Assembly: GCA_036266075.1 (NCBI GenBank)
Contig: DATANV010000007.1
Coordinates: 56,962 to 120,961, forward strand
DNA length: 64,000 nucleotides
Direction of reading: 5' to 3'
From: VRUE01 sp036266075
Lineage (GTDB): Bacteria > Actinomycetota > Thermoleophilia > Solirubrobacterales > 70-9
Both the position numbers and the translations under genes were made by a program. This document shows, one piece after another, positions 23,364 to 31,447 of the stretch (positions are counted from its first letter, which is position 1; each line of letters opens with the position of its first letter). The notes below the pieces were generated by a model. The model was not told where the DNA came from, ran no database searches, and was given only the letters and a program-made list of their open reading frames with translations.

Positions 23364-23370
23364 ATTTCTC

Positions 23371-23742
23371 CTAGACCTTGCGCTTGCCGGCGACGCTCAT
23401 CCGGCGCGGGCCCTTGCGGCCGCGCGCGTTGGTCTTGGTCCGTTGGCCCCGCACCGGCAGGCCGCGGCGGTGGCGCAGGCCCCGGTATGAGCCGATCTCC
23501 ATCAGCCGTTTGACGTCTTGGGAGCGCTCGCGCCGCAGGTCGCCCTCGACCTCGCGTCGCTCGACGGCCTCGCGCAGCTTGATGACCTCATCCTCGGTCA
23601 GATCCTTGACCGCGCGGTCAGGGCCGACGCCGGTCTCGCGGAGGATGTCCTGCGCAGTCGAGCGGCCGATGCCGAAGATGTAGGTGAGGCCGATTTCGGC
23701 CCGCTTGTTGACCGGGATGTTGATCCCTGCGATCCGCGCCAT
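23371..23742 (-). CDS. rpsM: Ribosomal protein S13
   Basis: A 123-residue head protein contacting the P-site tRNA and 5S-side bridges. The start MARIAGINIPVNKRAEIGLT, the helix-turn-helix segment near 15-35, and the basic tail RGQRTKTNARGRKGPRRM are characteristic. It follows rpmJ by four bases in the common rpmJ-rpsM-rpsK-rpsD order. Confidence 0.97.
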   Translation of the reverse strand: MARIAGINIPVNKRAEIGLTYIFGIGRSTAQDILRETGVGPDRAVKDLTEDEVIKLREAVERREVEGDLRRERSQDVKRLMEIGSYRGLRHRRGLPVRGQRTKTNARGRKGPRRMSVAGKRKV

Positions 23743-23746
23743 CCGC

Positions 23747-23860
23747 TCAGCCCTGCCGCTGCTTGTGCCGCGGGTTTTGGCAGATCACGAGCACCGCCCC
23801 GTTGCGGCGGATCACCTTGCACTTTTCGCACATCGGCTTTACGGAAGCTCGGACCTTCAT
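23747..23860 (-). CDS. rpmJ: Ribosomal protein L36, zinc-binding form
   Basis: A 37-residue protein from ATG 23860. Zinc ligands are Cys11, Cys14, Cys27 and His32, in CEKCKVIRR and CQNPRHKQRQG. The zinc form is the ancestral C+ type. CGGAG sits just before the start. The gene normally follows infA, but no infA lies in the 267 bp between it and map. Confidence 0.95.
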   Translation of the reverse strand: MKVRASVKPMCEKCKVIRRNGAVLVICQNPRHKQRQG

Positions 23861-24127
23861 CGCTCCGGTCATTGTCTCGAAAACAGGACTCCCGCCCGCC
23901 CCATGAATCGGACAGGCAGGCACAAACGGCCCTATGGGCCGACCGGGAAAGATAGCAGGGGACGGGCTTGGGGAGAGCGGTGATGCGAGCGGGAGGGCCA
24001 CACCCTCCCGCTCTCGTATACGTCCCGAAACACGAATGGGCTGCGGAGCTGATGAGAAGCCCAGGCCACATGCTCTCCACAAGGCGCGCCGCACAAGCTC
24101 CGGCGCCCCCGACTGGCCCCGTCTCGG
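23861..24127. other. Gap between map and rpmJ lacking infA
   Basis: Where infA (about 72 codons) is usually found, no minus-strand frame resembles IF-1. The region holds a small CGGCCC/GGGCCG hairpin at about 23931-23945 and the larger hairpin at 23986-24012. It may act as a leader or terminator for the alpha-operon genes. Confidence 0.6.
23986..24012. terminator. 11-bp hairpin between map and rpmJ
   Basis: GAGCGGGAGGG at 23986-23996 and its exact complement at 24002-24012 flank a 5-nt loop. It may end the secY-adk-map transcript or attenuate rpmJ. There is no T-run. Confidence 0.45.
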
Positions 24128-24895
24128 CTACTCGGCCTCGTGCCAGGGGGTGAGGATCCGCGGGCCGTCATCGGTGACGGCGACCGTGAACTCGAAGTGG
24201 GCGGCGAGCGAGCCGTCCTGGGAGTAGACCGCCCAGCCGTCGTCGCCCATGCGGACCAGGGGGCCGCCGGCGTTGACCATCGGCTCGATCGCCAGCACGG
24301 TGCCGACCTCCAGCTCGGGGCCCTTGCCCGGCTCGCCGTAATTCGGCACCTGCGGGTCCTCGTGCATCTCGCGGCCGATGCCGTGGCCGACCAGGGTGCG
24401 GATGATCGAGAGCCCCTCGATCTCGACGCTGCGCTGGATCGCCGCCGAGACGTCGCCGAGGTGACTGCCGGGCCGCATCTGCTCAGCCCCAGCGAACAGC
24501 GCCGCCTTGGTGACGTCGAGCAGCTTGCGGGCCCCGGGGTCGACGCCGCCGATCGGCAAGGTGATCGCCGCATCGGCAACCCAGCCGTCCTTGATCACGC
24601 CGACGTCGACCGAGAGCACGTCGCCGCGCTTCAGCTCGTAGGGGCCGGGGATTCCGTGCACGACCATCGAGTTGGGCGAGGCACAGATCGAACCCGGAAA
24701 GCCGCGGTAGCCCTTGAAGGCGGGCGTCGCCCCCTGGGAGCGGATGAACTTCTCGGCCGTCTCGTCGAGCTGCTTGGTCGTGACCCCGGCGCGTGCCTTG
24801 CCCGCCAGCATCCGCAGACAGCGGACCAGGATCTCGCCGGCCGCAGCCATCCTGTCCAGCTGCTCCGGCGTCTTGCGGACGATCATTCGGTACAC
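24128..24895 (-). CDS. map: Methionine aminopeptidase, type I
   Basis: A 255-residue metallopeptidase removing initiator methionine from nascent proteins. Metal ligands can be placed in SVDVGVIKDGWVADAAIT (the two Asp), in LVGHGIGREMHEDP (His), and in AIEPMVNAGG and HFEFTVAV (Glu). Catalytic His is in PNSMVVHGIPG. GTG 24895 is chosen because GGAGG lies eight bases upstream. It follows adk by 22 bp, the order seen in spc operons. Confidence 0.96.
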   Translation of the reverse strand: MYRMIVRKTPEQLDRMAAAGEILVRCLRMLAGKARAGVTTKQLDETAEKFIRSQGATPAFKGYRGFPGSICASPNSMVVHGIPGPYELKRGDVLSVDVGVIKDGWVADAAITLPIGGVDPGARKLLDVTKAALFAGAEQMRPGSHLGDVSAAIQRSVEIEGLSIIRTLVGHGIGREMHEDPQVPNYGEPGKGPELEVGTVLAIEPMVNAGGPLVRMGDDGWAVYSQDGSLAAHFEFTVAVTDDGPRILTPWHEAE

Positions 24896-24917
24896 GCTAG
24901 CCGCCTCCGTCCGTGGC

Positions 24918-25589
24918 CTAAATCGCCTCGTCGGCTTCCAGCTTGAGCGTCGCCAGCGTGCGCCGCAGCTCGTCGGCGACGGCGTCGGGCGAGGCGGTGC
25001 CGTCGAGGCGGCGCAGCAGGCTGCGATGGTCGTAGAAGTCGATCAGCGGCTCGGTCTTCTCATGGTAGGTCTCGAGCCGGTGGCGGATCACCTCGGGCTT
25101 GTCGTCGTCGCGGACGATCAGCTCGCTACCGTCGACGTCGCAGACGCCCTCCTCGGCGGGCGGGTTGAAATCGACGTGGAAGACGTGGCCGTTGGCGACG
25201 CAGGTGCGTCGGCCGCCCAGCCGGCGCATGGCCTCGTCGTCGTCGGCGTCGATCAGCAGCACGCCTGTCAGGCCGCGGCCCAGCTCTTCGAGCTTGGCGT
25301 CGAGCGCTTCGGCCTGCGGCACGGTGCGCGGGAAACCGTCGAGGATGAAGCCGTCGGCCGCCTCTGCCGAATCGATCCGCTCAGCGATCGCACCGACGAT
25401 CACCTCGTCGGGGACGAGGTCGCCGCGGTCCATGTACTCCTTCGCGGCGCGACCCAGCTGGGTCTGCTCGCGGACAGCGAAGCGCAAGATGTCGCCGGTC
25501 GCGTAGTAGGGCAGTCGCAGCTCTTCCTGCAGCCGCTCGCCCTGGGTGCCCTTGCCGCTGCCCGGCGGGCCGAGAAGAACCAGGTTCAG
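24918..25589 (-). CDS. adk: Adenylate kinase with non-standard start codon
   Basis: An enzyme of about 223 residues interconverting ATP, AMP and ADP. The P-loop LLGPPGSGKGTQ is at residues 4-15; ATGDILR and DGFPRTVPQAEA are the nucleotide-binding motifs. The LID region has a single Cys pair-like remnant (RRTCVANGH ... EEGVCDVDG). No ATG, GTG or TTG lies in frame near the family start, before NLVLLGPPG. CTG 25589 is the best fit, with ATA 25595 (GAGGGG eight bases upstream) as the alternative. It overlaps or abuts the secY stop at 25592. Confidence 0.9.
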   Translation of the reverse strand: MNLVLLGPPGSGKGTQGERLQEELRLPYYATGDILRFAVREQTQLGRAAKEYMDRGDLVPDEVIVGAIAERIDSAEAADGFILDGFPRTVPQAEALDAKLEELGRGLTGVLLIDADDDEAMRRLGGRRTCVANGHVFHVDFNPPAEEGVCDVDGSELIVRDDDKPEVIRHRLETYHEKTEPLIDFYDHRSLLRRLDGTASPDAVADELRRTLATLKLEADEAI

Positions 25590-25591
25590 CT

Positions 25592-26866
25592 CTATTTCAG
25601 GAACCCCTCGTAATTGCGCATCATCAACTGCGCCTCCAGCTGCTTGACCGTGTCCAAGGCTACGCCGATCACGATCAGGATGGAGGTGCCGCCGAAGTAG
25701 AAGTTGGCCGAGGTTTGGCTGATCAGGATCGTCGGCAGCGCCGCCACCGCCCCAAGGTAGAGCGCCCCGGGGAAGGTCAGGCGGGAGAGGATGCGATCGA
25801 GGTACTCCGCCGTCGGCCTCCCGGGCCGCACGCCCGGGATGAAACCGCCGTATTTCTTCAGGTTGTCGGCCTGGTCGACGGGGTTGAAGGTGACCGCCGT
25901 GTAGAAGTAGGTGAAGACGATGATGAAGAAGATCTCGCCGGCTACGTAGGCCCAGCCGTTGGGGCTGAAGAAGGCGGCGAAGTCGAGCGCCGCCGGCGTG
26001 TTGAGCAACTGCCCGATGGTCGGCGGGAAGGCCATGATCGAGGCGGCGAAGATCACCGGGATGACGCCGGCCATGTTGACCCGCAGCGGCAGGTAGGTCG
26101 AGCCGCCGGAGGTCATTTTGCGGCCGACCACCCGTTTCGCGTACTGGACCGGGATCCGCCGCTGACCCTCCTGGACGAAGACGATCGCCAGGATCACGGC
26201 AAGGGCGATGAAGGGCATCATCACGACGAAGACCTGGTCCGGATTCGTCCACCAGGCCTGCAGGCCGCCCGGTATGCCGGAGACGATCGAGGCGAAGATC
26301 ATCAACGAGATGCCGTTGCCAATGCCGCGCTGGGTGATCAGCTCGCCCAGCCACATCAGCAGGGTGCAGCCCGCGGTCAGGCAGATCACGATCAGCAGGA
26401 CTTTGGCGCCGCTGAGGGCCGCGAGGGCGTTGCCGGTACCCGCCTGGCCGCCGAAGGAGCGAAAGAGGAGGACGTAGCCGACCGACTGGCCGAAGGCCAA
26501 CCCGACCGTCAGGTAGCGCGTGTACTGGGTGATCTTCTGCTGCCCGACCTCGCCTTCTTTCTGCAGTTTCTCCAGCGAGGGCACGACCACGGTCAGCAGC
26601 TGCAGGATGATCGAGGCGGTGATGTAGGGCATGATCCCCAGCGCGAAGAGGGAGAGCCGCGAGAGGCCGCCGCCCGAGAAGAGGTTGAGGAAGCCGAGGA
26701 TGTTGCTGCCGGCGAAGTTGCTGTTGAGTTCCTTGACGGCTTCGATGTCGACGCCCGGCGCGGGGATATAGGCACCGAGCCGGTAGAGCAGCAGCATCGC
26801 CGCCGTGAAGGCAAGCTTCTTGCGGATGTCCGCGACGCTGAAAGCGTTCGCAATAGTCCTGAGCAT
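25592..26866 (-). CDS. secY: Protein translocase subunit SecY
   Basis: A 424-residue ten-helix channel protein of the Sec translocon. The N-terminal NAFSVADIRKKL and first helix, the plug region near PAPGVDIEAVKEL, and conserved ITQRGIGNGISLMIFASI (near 190) are clear. The cytosolic loop GQRRIPVQYAKR follows near 250, and GFIPGVRPGRPTAEYL lies near 365. Its start codon overlaps the rplO stop by one base. SecE is encoded far away at 56.4-56.9 kb. Confidence 0.97.
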   Translation of the reverse strand: MLRTIANAFSVADIRKKLAFTAAMLLLYRLGAYIPAPGVDIEAVKELNSNFAGSNILGFLNLFSGGGLSRLSLFALGIMPYITASIILQLLTVVVPSLEKLQKEGEVGQQKITQYTRYLTVGLAFGQSVGYVLLFRSFGGQAGTGNALAALSGAKVLLIVICLTAGCTLLMWLGELITQRGIGNGISLMIFASIVSGIPGGLQAWWTNPDQVFVVMMPFIALAVILAIVFVQEGQRRIPVQYAKRVVGRKMTSGGSTYLPLRVNMAGVIPVIFAASIMAFPPTIGQLLNTPAALDFAAFFSPNGWAYVAGEIFFIIVFTYFYTAVTFNPVDQADNLKKYGGFIPGVRPGRPTAEYLDRILSRLTFPGALYLGAVAALPTILISQTSANFYFGGTSILIVIGVALDTVKQLEAQLMMRNYEGFLK

Positions 26867-27378
26867 TACGGCTCCAGAGTGTGACAGGAACCGCCAGCAG
26901 CCTCGATCTTCTGCCGTGCCGCCGCACTGAAAGCGTGGGCGTGGACCTCGAGCTTCTTGGAGATCTCGCCGCGGGCGAGAACCTTGACCGGGTCTTTGCG
27001 TGTCGCCAGGCCCTTCTCCTTGAGCGAGCCGGGATTGACCTCGACCCCCGCGTCGAAGCGCTCCTCGAGGTCGCCGACGTTGACCGGCTGGGTCGAGGTG
27101 CGGAAGTTCTCGAAAGGCATCGACTGCTTTTTATGCGGCCCGCGCAGCTTTCGCATCCGCATGTGGATCGGGTTCTGCCCGCCCTCGTAACCGGCCTTGC
27201 GCTTGGCACCGGACCGCGACCCGGCCCCCTTGTGCCCGCGCCCCGAGGTCTTCCCGAGCCCAGAGCCCTCGCCGCGCCCGACCCGCCGGCGCGAGTGCCG
27301 CGACCCCGGCTTCGGCTTCAAGTTATGGAGCCCGATCTCCTCGCTGCGCGCAGTCTCCTTAGAAGCTTTCTCAGCCAC
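26866..27378 (-). CDS. rplO: Ribosomal protein L15
   Basis: A 170-residue protein. The glycine/arginine-rich N-terminal region (VGRGEGSGLGKTSGRGHKG, near 33-51) threads into 23S rRNA, and the C-terminal globular domain begins near 85. The GTG start at 27378 overlaps the end of rpmD by eight bases, indicating tight coupling. The N-terminal 15 residues before the conserved LHNLKPKPGS are an extra acidic/basic extension. Confidence 0.96.
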   Translation of the reverse strand: MAEKASKETARSEEIGLHNLKPKPGSRHSRRRVGRGEGSGLGKTSGRGHKGAGSRSGAKRKAGYEGGQNPIHMRMRKLRGPHKKQSMPFENFRTSTQPVNVGDLEERFDAGVEVNPGSLKEKGLATRKDPVKVLARGEISKKLEVHAHAFSAAARQKIEAAGGSCHTLEP

Positions 27379-27550
27379 CGTTCACCTCGACCAGATGAGA
27401 AACGACCCGAATCTGCCCCTGCAGCTGCGGCGAGTCCCTCCGCTCCACAGCCCGCCCGATCTTGCCGAGCCCCAGCGCAGCCAGCGTAGCTTTCTGGCTC
27501 GGGTTGGACCCGTTAGCGGACCGAACCTGCTTGATCTTGACCGCGGTCAC
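27371..27550 (-). CDS. rpmD: Ribosomal protein L30
   Basis: A 59-residue protein from GTG 27550. VKIKQVRSANGSNPSQKATL and LGLGKIGRAVERRDSPQLQG match the compact L30 fold. The start overlaps the rpsE stop in a GTGA arrangement, and the stop lies inside the beginning of rplO. The order rpsE-rpmD-rplO is standard. Confidence 0.95.
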   Translation of the reverse strand: MTAVKIKQVRSANGSNPSQKATLAALGLGKIGRAVERRDSPQLQGQIRVVSHLVEVNGG

Positions 27551-28332
27551 GAAGCTTCCTCAGCTTTCGGCTCCTCAGCAGCTTTCGCCTCCTCGGCGGG
27601 GGCCGGAACCGCCTCGGCCGGAGCCTCAGCAGCTTTTTTCTCCTCAACGGCCGGGGCGCTCGCCTCTGCGGCTGGCGCAACATCGTCAGAACCCGACGCC
27701 TCTGCTGCGGGTGGCACGGTAGGGGGGACCTCCCCCGAGGAAGCTTTAGCTACCGCAGGGGGAGGTGGGTCCCCTGCCGTGACAGGACCCGCAGCCGTGG
27801 CGCCTGGTCCGTCAGTCTTTTGCACCCCGAGCACCTGCGCCACGGTCAATCCCCGCAGCTCGGCGACCTCCTCGGGTCGCCGCAACCGCACCAGCCCATC
27901 CATCGTCGCCTTCACCAGGTTGATCGGGTTCTGCGTCCCGATGCTCTTCGTGAGGACGTCGCGGACGCCGCCCAGCTCGAGCACGGCCCGCACCCCGCCG
28001 CCGGCGATCACGCCGGTACCGGGGCTGGCCGGCCGCAGCACGACGTGCCCGGCGCCGTAGCGACCGATGATCTTGTGGGTCAGCGTCTGCCCGTATTTGG
28101 GCACACGGATCAGGCTCTTGCGCGCGTTCTCGACCGCCTTCTGGATCGCCAGCGGCACCTCGCGCGCCTTGCCGTAGCCGATCCCGACCACGCCCTCTTC
28201 GTCGCCGACGGCGACCAGCGCCGTGAAGGAGAAGCGCCGGCCGCCCTTGACCACCTTGGCGACGCGGTTGATCTCGATCACCCGCTCCTGGAGATCCAGC
28301 CCCCGCGGGCTGACCGTCTCCACATTGGTCAT
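27547..28332 (-). CDS. rpsE: Ribosomal protein S5 with long C-terminal low-complexity tail
   Basis: A 261-residue S5. The dsRNA-binding-like domain (VIEINRVAKVVKGGRRFSF) and the C-terminal S5 domain (LRPASPGTGVIAGGGVRAVL) occupy about residues 1-165. S5 proteins normally end near there; this one continues with about 90 Ala/Pro/Glu-rich residues. Residues 180-209 are encoded by a palindromic repeat (27705-27794) also found in the L5 and S17 genes. I prefer ATG 28332 because AAGGG lies seven bases upstream; ATGs at 28338 and 28347 are in frame. Confidence 0.93.
   Translation of the reverse strand: MTNVETVSPRGLDLQERVIEINRVAKVVKGGRRFSFTALVAVGDEEGVVGIGYGKAREVPLAIQKAVENARKSLIRVPKYGQTLTHKIIGRYGAGHVVLRPASPGTGVIAGGGVRAVLELGGVRDVLTKSIGTQNPINLVKATMDGLVRLRRPEEVAELRGLTVAQVLGVQKTDGPGATAAGPVTAGDPPPPAVAKASSGEVPPTVPPAAEASGSDDVAPAAEASAPAVEEKKAAEAPAEAVPAPAEEAKAAEEPKAEEAS
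27705..27794 (-). repeat. In-frame palindromic element within rpsE
   Basis: A 90-bp element (30 codons) with three collinear stems: CTGCGGGT/ACCCGCAG, CACGGTAGGGG/CCCCTGCCGTG (one wobble) and ACCTCCCCC/GGGGGAGGT. It encodes a peptide beginning AAGPVTAGD. The related elements in rplE and rpsQ are read in the same phase. Confidence 0.75.
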
Positions 28333-28378
28333 GTCCATGCCCTTCATGCGATCAGGGAAGGTAGCGAACGGTCGGCCA

Positions 28379-28732
28379 TCAGAACTTCAGTCCCCCCTCG
28401 CGAGCACCCTCGGCGAGGGCCTTGACGCGGCCGTGGAACTGGTAGCCGCCGCGGTCGAAGACGCAAGTCTCGATCCCGGCCGCCTTGGCGCGCTCGGCCA
28501 GCAGCTCGCCGGCCCGCTTGGCCTGCGCGGCCGCCGAGAGCTTGCGCAACTCCGGCTCGGTCCAGTTGACGGCCGCCAGCGTGTGACCCTTTGCGTCATC
28601 GACAAGTTGGGCGAAGACGCCGCGGTTGGAGCGGTAGACGGAGAGGCGCGGGCGCTCGACGCTGCCGACGATGCGGGCGCGAACCCGGCGGCGGCGGCGC
28701 AGGCGCGCCTGGCGCTTGCTGATAACGGTCAT
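28379..28732 (-). CDS. rplR: Ribosomal protein L18
   Basis: A 117-residue 5S rRNA-binding protein. The arginine-rich N-terminus (RQARLRRRRRVRARI) is followed by RPRLSVYRSNRGVFAQLVDD, and the C-terminus contains FDRGGYQFHGRVKALAEGAR. Position between rplF and rpsE and length are normal. The stop lies 46 bp before the preferred rpsE start. Confidence 0.97.
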   Translation of the reverse strand: MTVISKRQARLRRRRRVRARIVGSVERPRLSVYRSNRGVFAQLVDDAKGHTLAAVNWTEPELRKLSAAAQAKRAGELLAERAKAAGIETCVFDRGGYQFHGRVKALAEGAREGGLKF

Positions 28733-28734
28733 CC

Positions 28735-29268
28735 CTATGCCCGCTTCCCGACCTTGCGCATCACGTGCTCGTCGCGGTAGCGGATGCCCTTGCCCTTGTA
28801 GGGCTCCGGGGGGCGCCGCTTGCGGATATCGGCGGTCACCTGGCCGACTAGCTGCTTGTCGATTCCGCGGATCACGATCTCGGTCGGCTGCGGCACCTCG
28901 AACTCGATCCCCTCCGGCGCTTCGACCGAGACCGGGTGGGAGTAGCCCAGCGCCAGCTCGAGGTTCTTGCCCTTCAGCGCCGCGCGGTAGCCGACGCCCT
29001 GGATTTCGAGCCGCTTCTCGAAGCCCTCGGTGACGCCTTCGACCATGTTCGCGATGAGGCTGCGGGTGAGGCCGTGCAGGGCGCGGTGCTCGCCGCGGTC
29101 GGTCGGCCGGGAGACGACGACCGTGCCGTTCTCCTGCTCGACCTTCATGTCGGTGGAGAGGACCTGGCTCAGCTCGCCCTTCGGCCCCTTGACGGCGACG
29201 CGCCCAGGGGCGACCTCGACCGTCACGGCCTCGGGCACTGGGATCGGCTTTCTTCCAATGCGAGACAT
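28735..29268 (-). CDS. rplF: Ribosomal protein L6
   Basis: A 177-residue protein of two similar α/β domains near the sarcin-ricin loop. The start MSRIGRKPIPVPEAV and the signature RKRRPPEPYKGKGIRY near 148-163 are diagnostic. It lies between rpsH and rplR, with gaps of only two to four bases. Confidence 0.97.
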   Translation of the reverse strand: MSRIGRKPIPVPEAVTVEVAPGRVAVKGPKGELSQVLSTDMKVEQENGTVVVSRPTDRGEHRALHGLTRSLIANMVEGVTEGFEKRLEIQGVGYRAALKGKNLELALGYSHPVSVEAPEGIEFEVPQPTEIVIRGIDKQLVGQVTADIRKRRPPEPYKGKGIRYRDEHVMRKVGKRA

Positions 29269-29272
29269 CTGC

Positions 29273-29668
29273 TCACCATACGTAGGCGACGACCTCGCCG
29301 CCGACGCCCCTCTGCTTCGCTTCGTGGCCGGTCATCACGCCGACCGAAGTGCTGACGATCGCGGTCCCGGTACCGCCGTCGACGCGCGGTACCTGCTTGT
29401 GGTCGACGTAGCGGCGCCGTCCTGGGCGCGAGATCCGCTCCAGCCCGGCGATCACCGGGCGGCGGTCCTCGGTGTACTTGAGGCGGATCCGGATCGCCTC
29501 GCCGACGCGGGCGGGCTCACGCGAGTAGTCGCGGATGTAGCCCTGCTCCTTGAGGATGCGGGACATCTCCTCCTTGAGCCGCGAGGCGGGGATGCTGACC
29601 TCGTCGTGGCCAGCGCCGATCGCGTTGCGGATCCGGGTCAAGTAGTCGGCTATCGGGTCGTTCAGCAT
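29273..29668 (-). CDS. rpsH: Ribosomal protein S8
   Basis: A 131-residue primary 16S-binding protein. The N-terminal DPIADYLTRIRNAIGAGH and the C-terminal VSTSVGVMTGHEAKQRGVGG match the family. S8 often represses the spc operon; no target site was identified. The length is normal. Confidence 0.97.
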   Translation of the reverse strand: MLNDPIADYLTRIRNAIGAGHDEVSIPASRLKEEMSRILKEQGYIRDYSREPARVGEAIRIRLKYTEDRRPVIAGLERISRPGRRRYVDHKQVPRVDGGTGTAIVSTSVGVMTGHEAKQRGVGGEVVAYVW

Positions 29669-29693
29669 GATCCTGTTGATCCTCCTGGCGTCC

Positions 29694-29879
29694 TCACCAG
29701 CTCGACTTGGTCATTCCCGGGATGTAGCCCTCGTGGGCGGCCTCGCGCAGGCAGATCCGGCAGAGGCCGAACTTGCGGAAGTAGCCGCGCGGCCGCCCGC
29801 AGCGGCGGCAGCGGTGGTACTCGCGGCTCTTGAACTTGGCCTTGCGGCTCTGCTTCACCTTCATCGAAGTCTTAGCCAT
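29694..29879 (-). CDS. rpsN: Ribosomal protein S14, zinc-binding type Z
   Basis: A 61-residue S14 of the short zinc type, with four ligands in CRRCGRPRG and FGLCRICLREAA. The N-terminal MAKTSMKVKQSRKAKFKSRE is basic. ATG 29879 overlaps the rplE stop by eight bases. The zinc form agrees with the C+ forms of S4, L33 and L36 here. Confidence 0.96.
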   Translation of the reverse strand: MAKTSMKVKQSRKAKFKSREYHRCRRCGRPRGYFRKFGLCRICLREAAHEGYIPGMTKSSW

Positions 29880-30723
29880 CAGATTTCTCCTTCTCAGCTT
29901 TCCCGTCCTCGGCATCGGCCCCTCCGGCGGGAGACGGCGAGGTGGGTTCCCCCTCCGACGAGGAGGGGGTGCCCTCCTCGTCGTCAGGACCCGCCGGCCG
30001 GGCGGTTTCGTAGGCCTCGGGGTTCTCCTCTTTCAGCTGCTCCAGCGCCGCCTGCTCGGCCTCGGCCCGCAGGCGCGCCTCCTCTTTCCGCTTCTCCTCC
30101 TCGGCCGCCTCTTCCGCCTCGACGTCCGCCCCTCCGGGCCGGCCCTCTTTGGCGAACGGCATCCCCAGTCGCAGCAGCAGCTCGAAGGCCTCGACGTCGG
30201 TCTGGGCGGAGGTCGCGATCGTCACGTCGAGGCCGCGCACCTCGTCGATCGAGTCGTAGTCGATTTCCGGGAAGATCAGCTGCTCCTTGACGCCCATCGA
30301 GTAGTTGCCGCGGCCGTCGAAGGAGCGCGGGTTGAGGCCGCGGAAATCGCGAATGCGCGGCACGGCGATCGAGCAGAGGCGGTCGAGGAACTCCCACATG
30401 CGGGCACGCCGCAGCGTCACCGAGAGGCCGACCGGCATCCCCTCGCGGACTTTGAAGGAGGCGATCGACTTGCGTGCCCGGCGCACATTCGGCTGTTGGC
30501 CGGCGATCGTCGCCAGCTGGCTCTGCGCGGCCTCGAGCAGTTTGGCGTTCTGGCGGGCCTCGCCGACGCCCATGTTGAGCACGATCTTCTGCAGGCGCGG
30601 TGCCTGCATCGGCGTCGTGTAGCCGAACTTCTCGATCAGCGCGGGTTTGATCTCCTGCTCGTAGCGCTCGCGCAGGCGCGGCGGCGGGGCGGCCTGCGAC
30701 TGGGTGGTCACGGCGGCCTCCAT
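29872..30723 (-). CDS. rplE: Ribosomal protein L5 with acidic C-terminal tail
   Basis: A 283-residue L5, about 100 residues longer than usual. The conserved part includes KIVLNMGVGEARQNAK near 46 and RIRDFRGLNPRSFDGRGNY near 125-143, contacting 5S rRNA and the P-site tRNA. It ends near residue 195 (GMPFAKEG). Beyond this lies a charged, probably helical stretch (EEKRKEEARLRAEAEQAALE) and then a low-complexity acidic segment. Residues 243-266 are encoded by the palindromic repeat at 29925-29996. The start overlaps the rplX stop by one base. Confidence 0.93.
   Translation of the reverse strand: MEAAVTTQSQAAPPPRLRERYEQEIKPALIEKFGYTTPMQAPRLQKIVLNMGVGEARQNAKLLEAAQSQLATIAGQQPNVRRARKSIASFKVREGMPVGLSVTLRRARMWEFLDRLCSIAVPRIRDFRGLNPRSFDGRGNYSMGVKEQLIFPEIDYDSIDEVRGLDVTIATSAQTDVEAFELLLRLGMPFAKEGRPGGADVEAEEAAEEEKRKEEARLRAEAEQAALEQLKEENPEAYETARPAGPDDEEGTPSSSEGEPTSPSPAGGADAEDGKAEKEKSDG
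29925..29996 (-). repeat. In-frame palindromic element within rplE
   Basis: A 72-bp element (24 codons) bounded by CGGCGGGA and ACCCGCCG, with an inner stem centred on CCCCCTCC/GGAGGGGG. It is read in the same phase as the rpsE and rpsQ copies and encodes a peptide beginning AGPDDEEGTP. Confidence 0.65.
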
Positions 30724-31064
30724 CAGAGCGACACCCCGCTCCGCTTCGCGTAACGCTCGCGCTTGCCGCCTTTGTCGCGGCGCATGCCGATCCGCGTCGG
30801 CTTGTTGTCTTTGGGGTCGAGCAGCATCACGTTGGAGACGTGGATCGGCCCCTCCTTGTCGACGATGCCGCCGAGCTGCTGACCGGCTTTCTGCACGTTT
30901 TGGGTGGGGCGCGGTTTTTCGTGCCGCTTGACCATGTTGAGGCCCTCGACGTAGACGAATTCCTTCTTCGGCTCGGTTCGGGTGACGCGCCCGGTCTTGC
31001 CGGCGTCCTTGCCGCCGACCACCTTCACCTGGTCGTCGGTTCTGATCCGCATCGACTTCGCCAT
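30723..31064 (-). CDS. rplX: Ribosomal protein L24
   Basis: A 113-residue assembly-initiating protein. The KOW motif DQVKVVGGKDAGKTGRVTR is near residues 11-29, and EGPIHVSNVMLLDP follows near 72. It overlaps both rplN and rplE by one base. The order L14-L24-L5 is standard. Confidence 0.97.
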   Translation of the reverse strand: MAKSMRIRTDDQVKVVGGKDAGKTGRVTRTEPKKEFVYVEGLNMVKRHEKPRPTQNVQKAGQQLGGIVDKEGPIHVSNVMLLDPKDNKPTRIGMRRDKGGKRERYAKRSGVSL

Positions 31065-31435
31065 CAGAGGACCTCCGGCGCCAGCGAGACGATTTTCATG
31101 AAGTTGCGGTCGCGCAGCTCGCGGGCGACCGGGCCGAAGATGCGGGTGCCACGCGGGTTGTTGCTGGCCGGGTCGATCAGCACGGCGGCGTTTTCGTCGA
31201 AAGAGATGTAGGTGCCGTCGGAGCGGCCGAGCTGCTTGCGGGTGCGGACGACGACCGCCTGCACGACCTCGCCCTTACGCACGCCGCCCTGCGGGCTGGC
31301 CTGTTTGACCGTCGCGGTGATCACATCGCCGACCCCGGCGTAGCGGCGGTGCGAGCCCCCTTTGACGCGGATGCAGAGGATCTCGCGGGCGCCCGAGTTG
31401 TCGGCGACTTTTAGACGTGACTCTTGCTGGATCAT
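31064..31435 (-). CDS. rplN: Ribosomal protein L14
   Basis: A 123-residue β-barrel protein at the subunit interface. MIQQESRLKVADNSGAREI at the start and the signature GTRIFGPVARELRDRNFMKI near 95-114 are diagnostic. The length is standard. Confidence 0.97.
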   Translation of the reverse strand: MIQQESRLKVADNSGAREILCIRVKGGSHRRYAGVGDVITATVKQASPQGGVRKGEVVQAVVVRTRKQLGRSDGTYISFDENAAVLIDPASNNPRGTRIFGPVARELRDRNFMKIVSLAPEVL

Positions 31436-31447
31436 CGTTCGCGTTCC

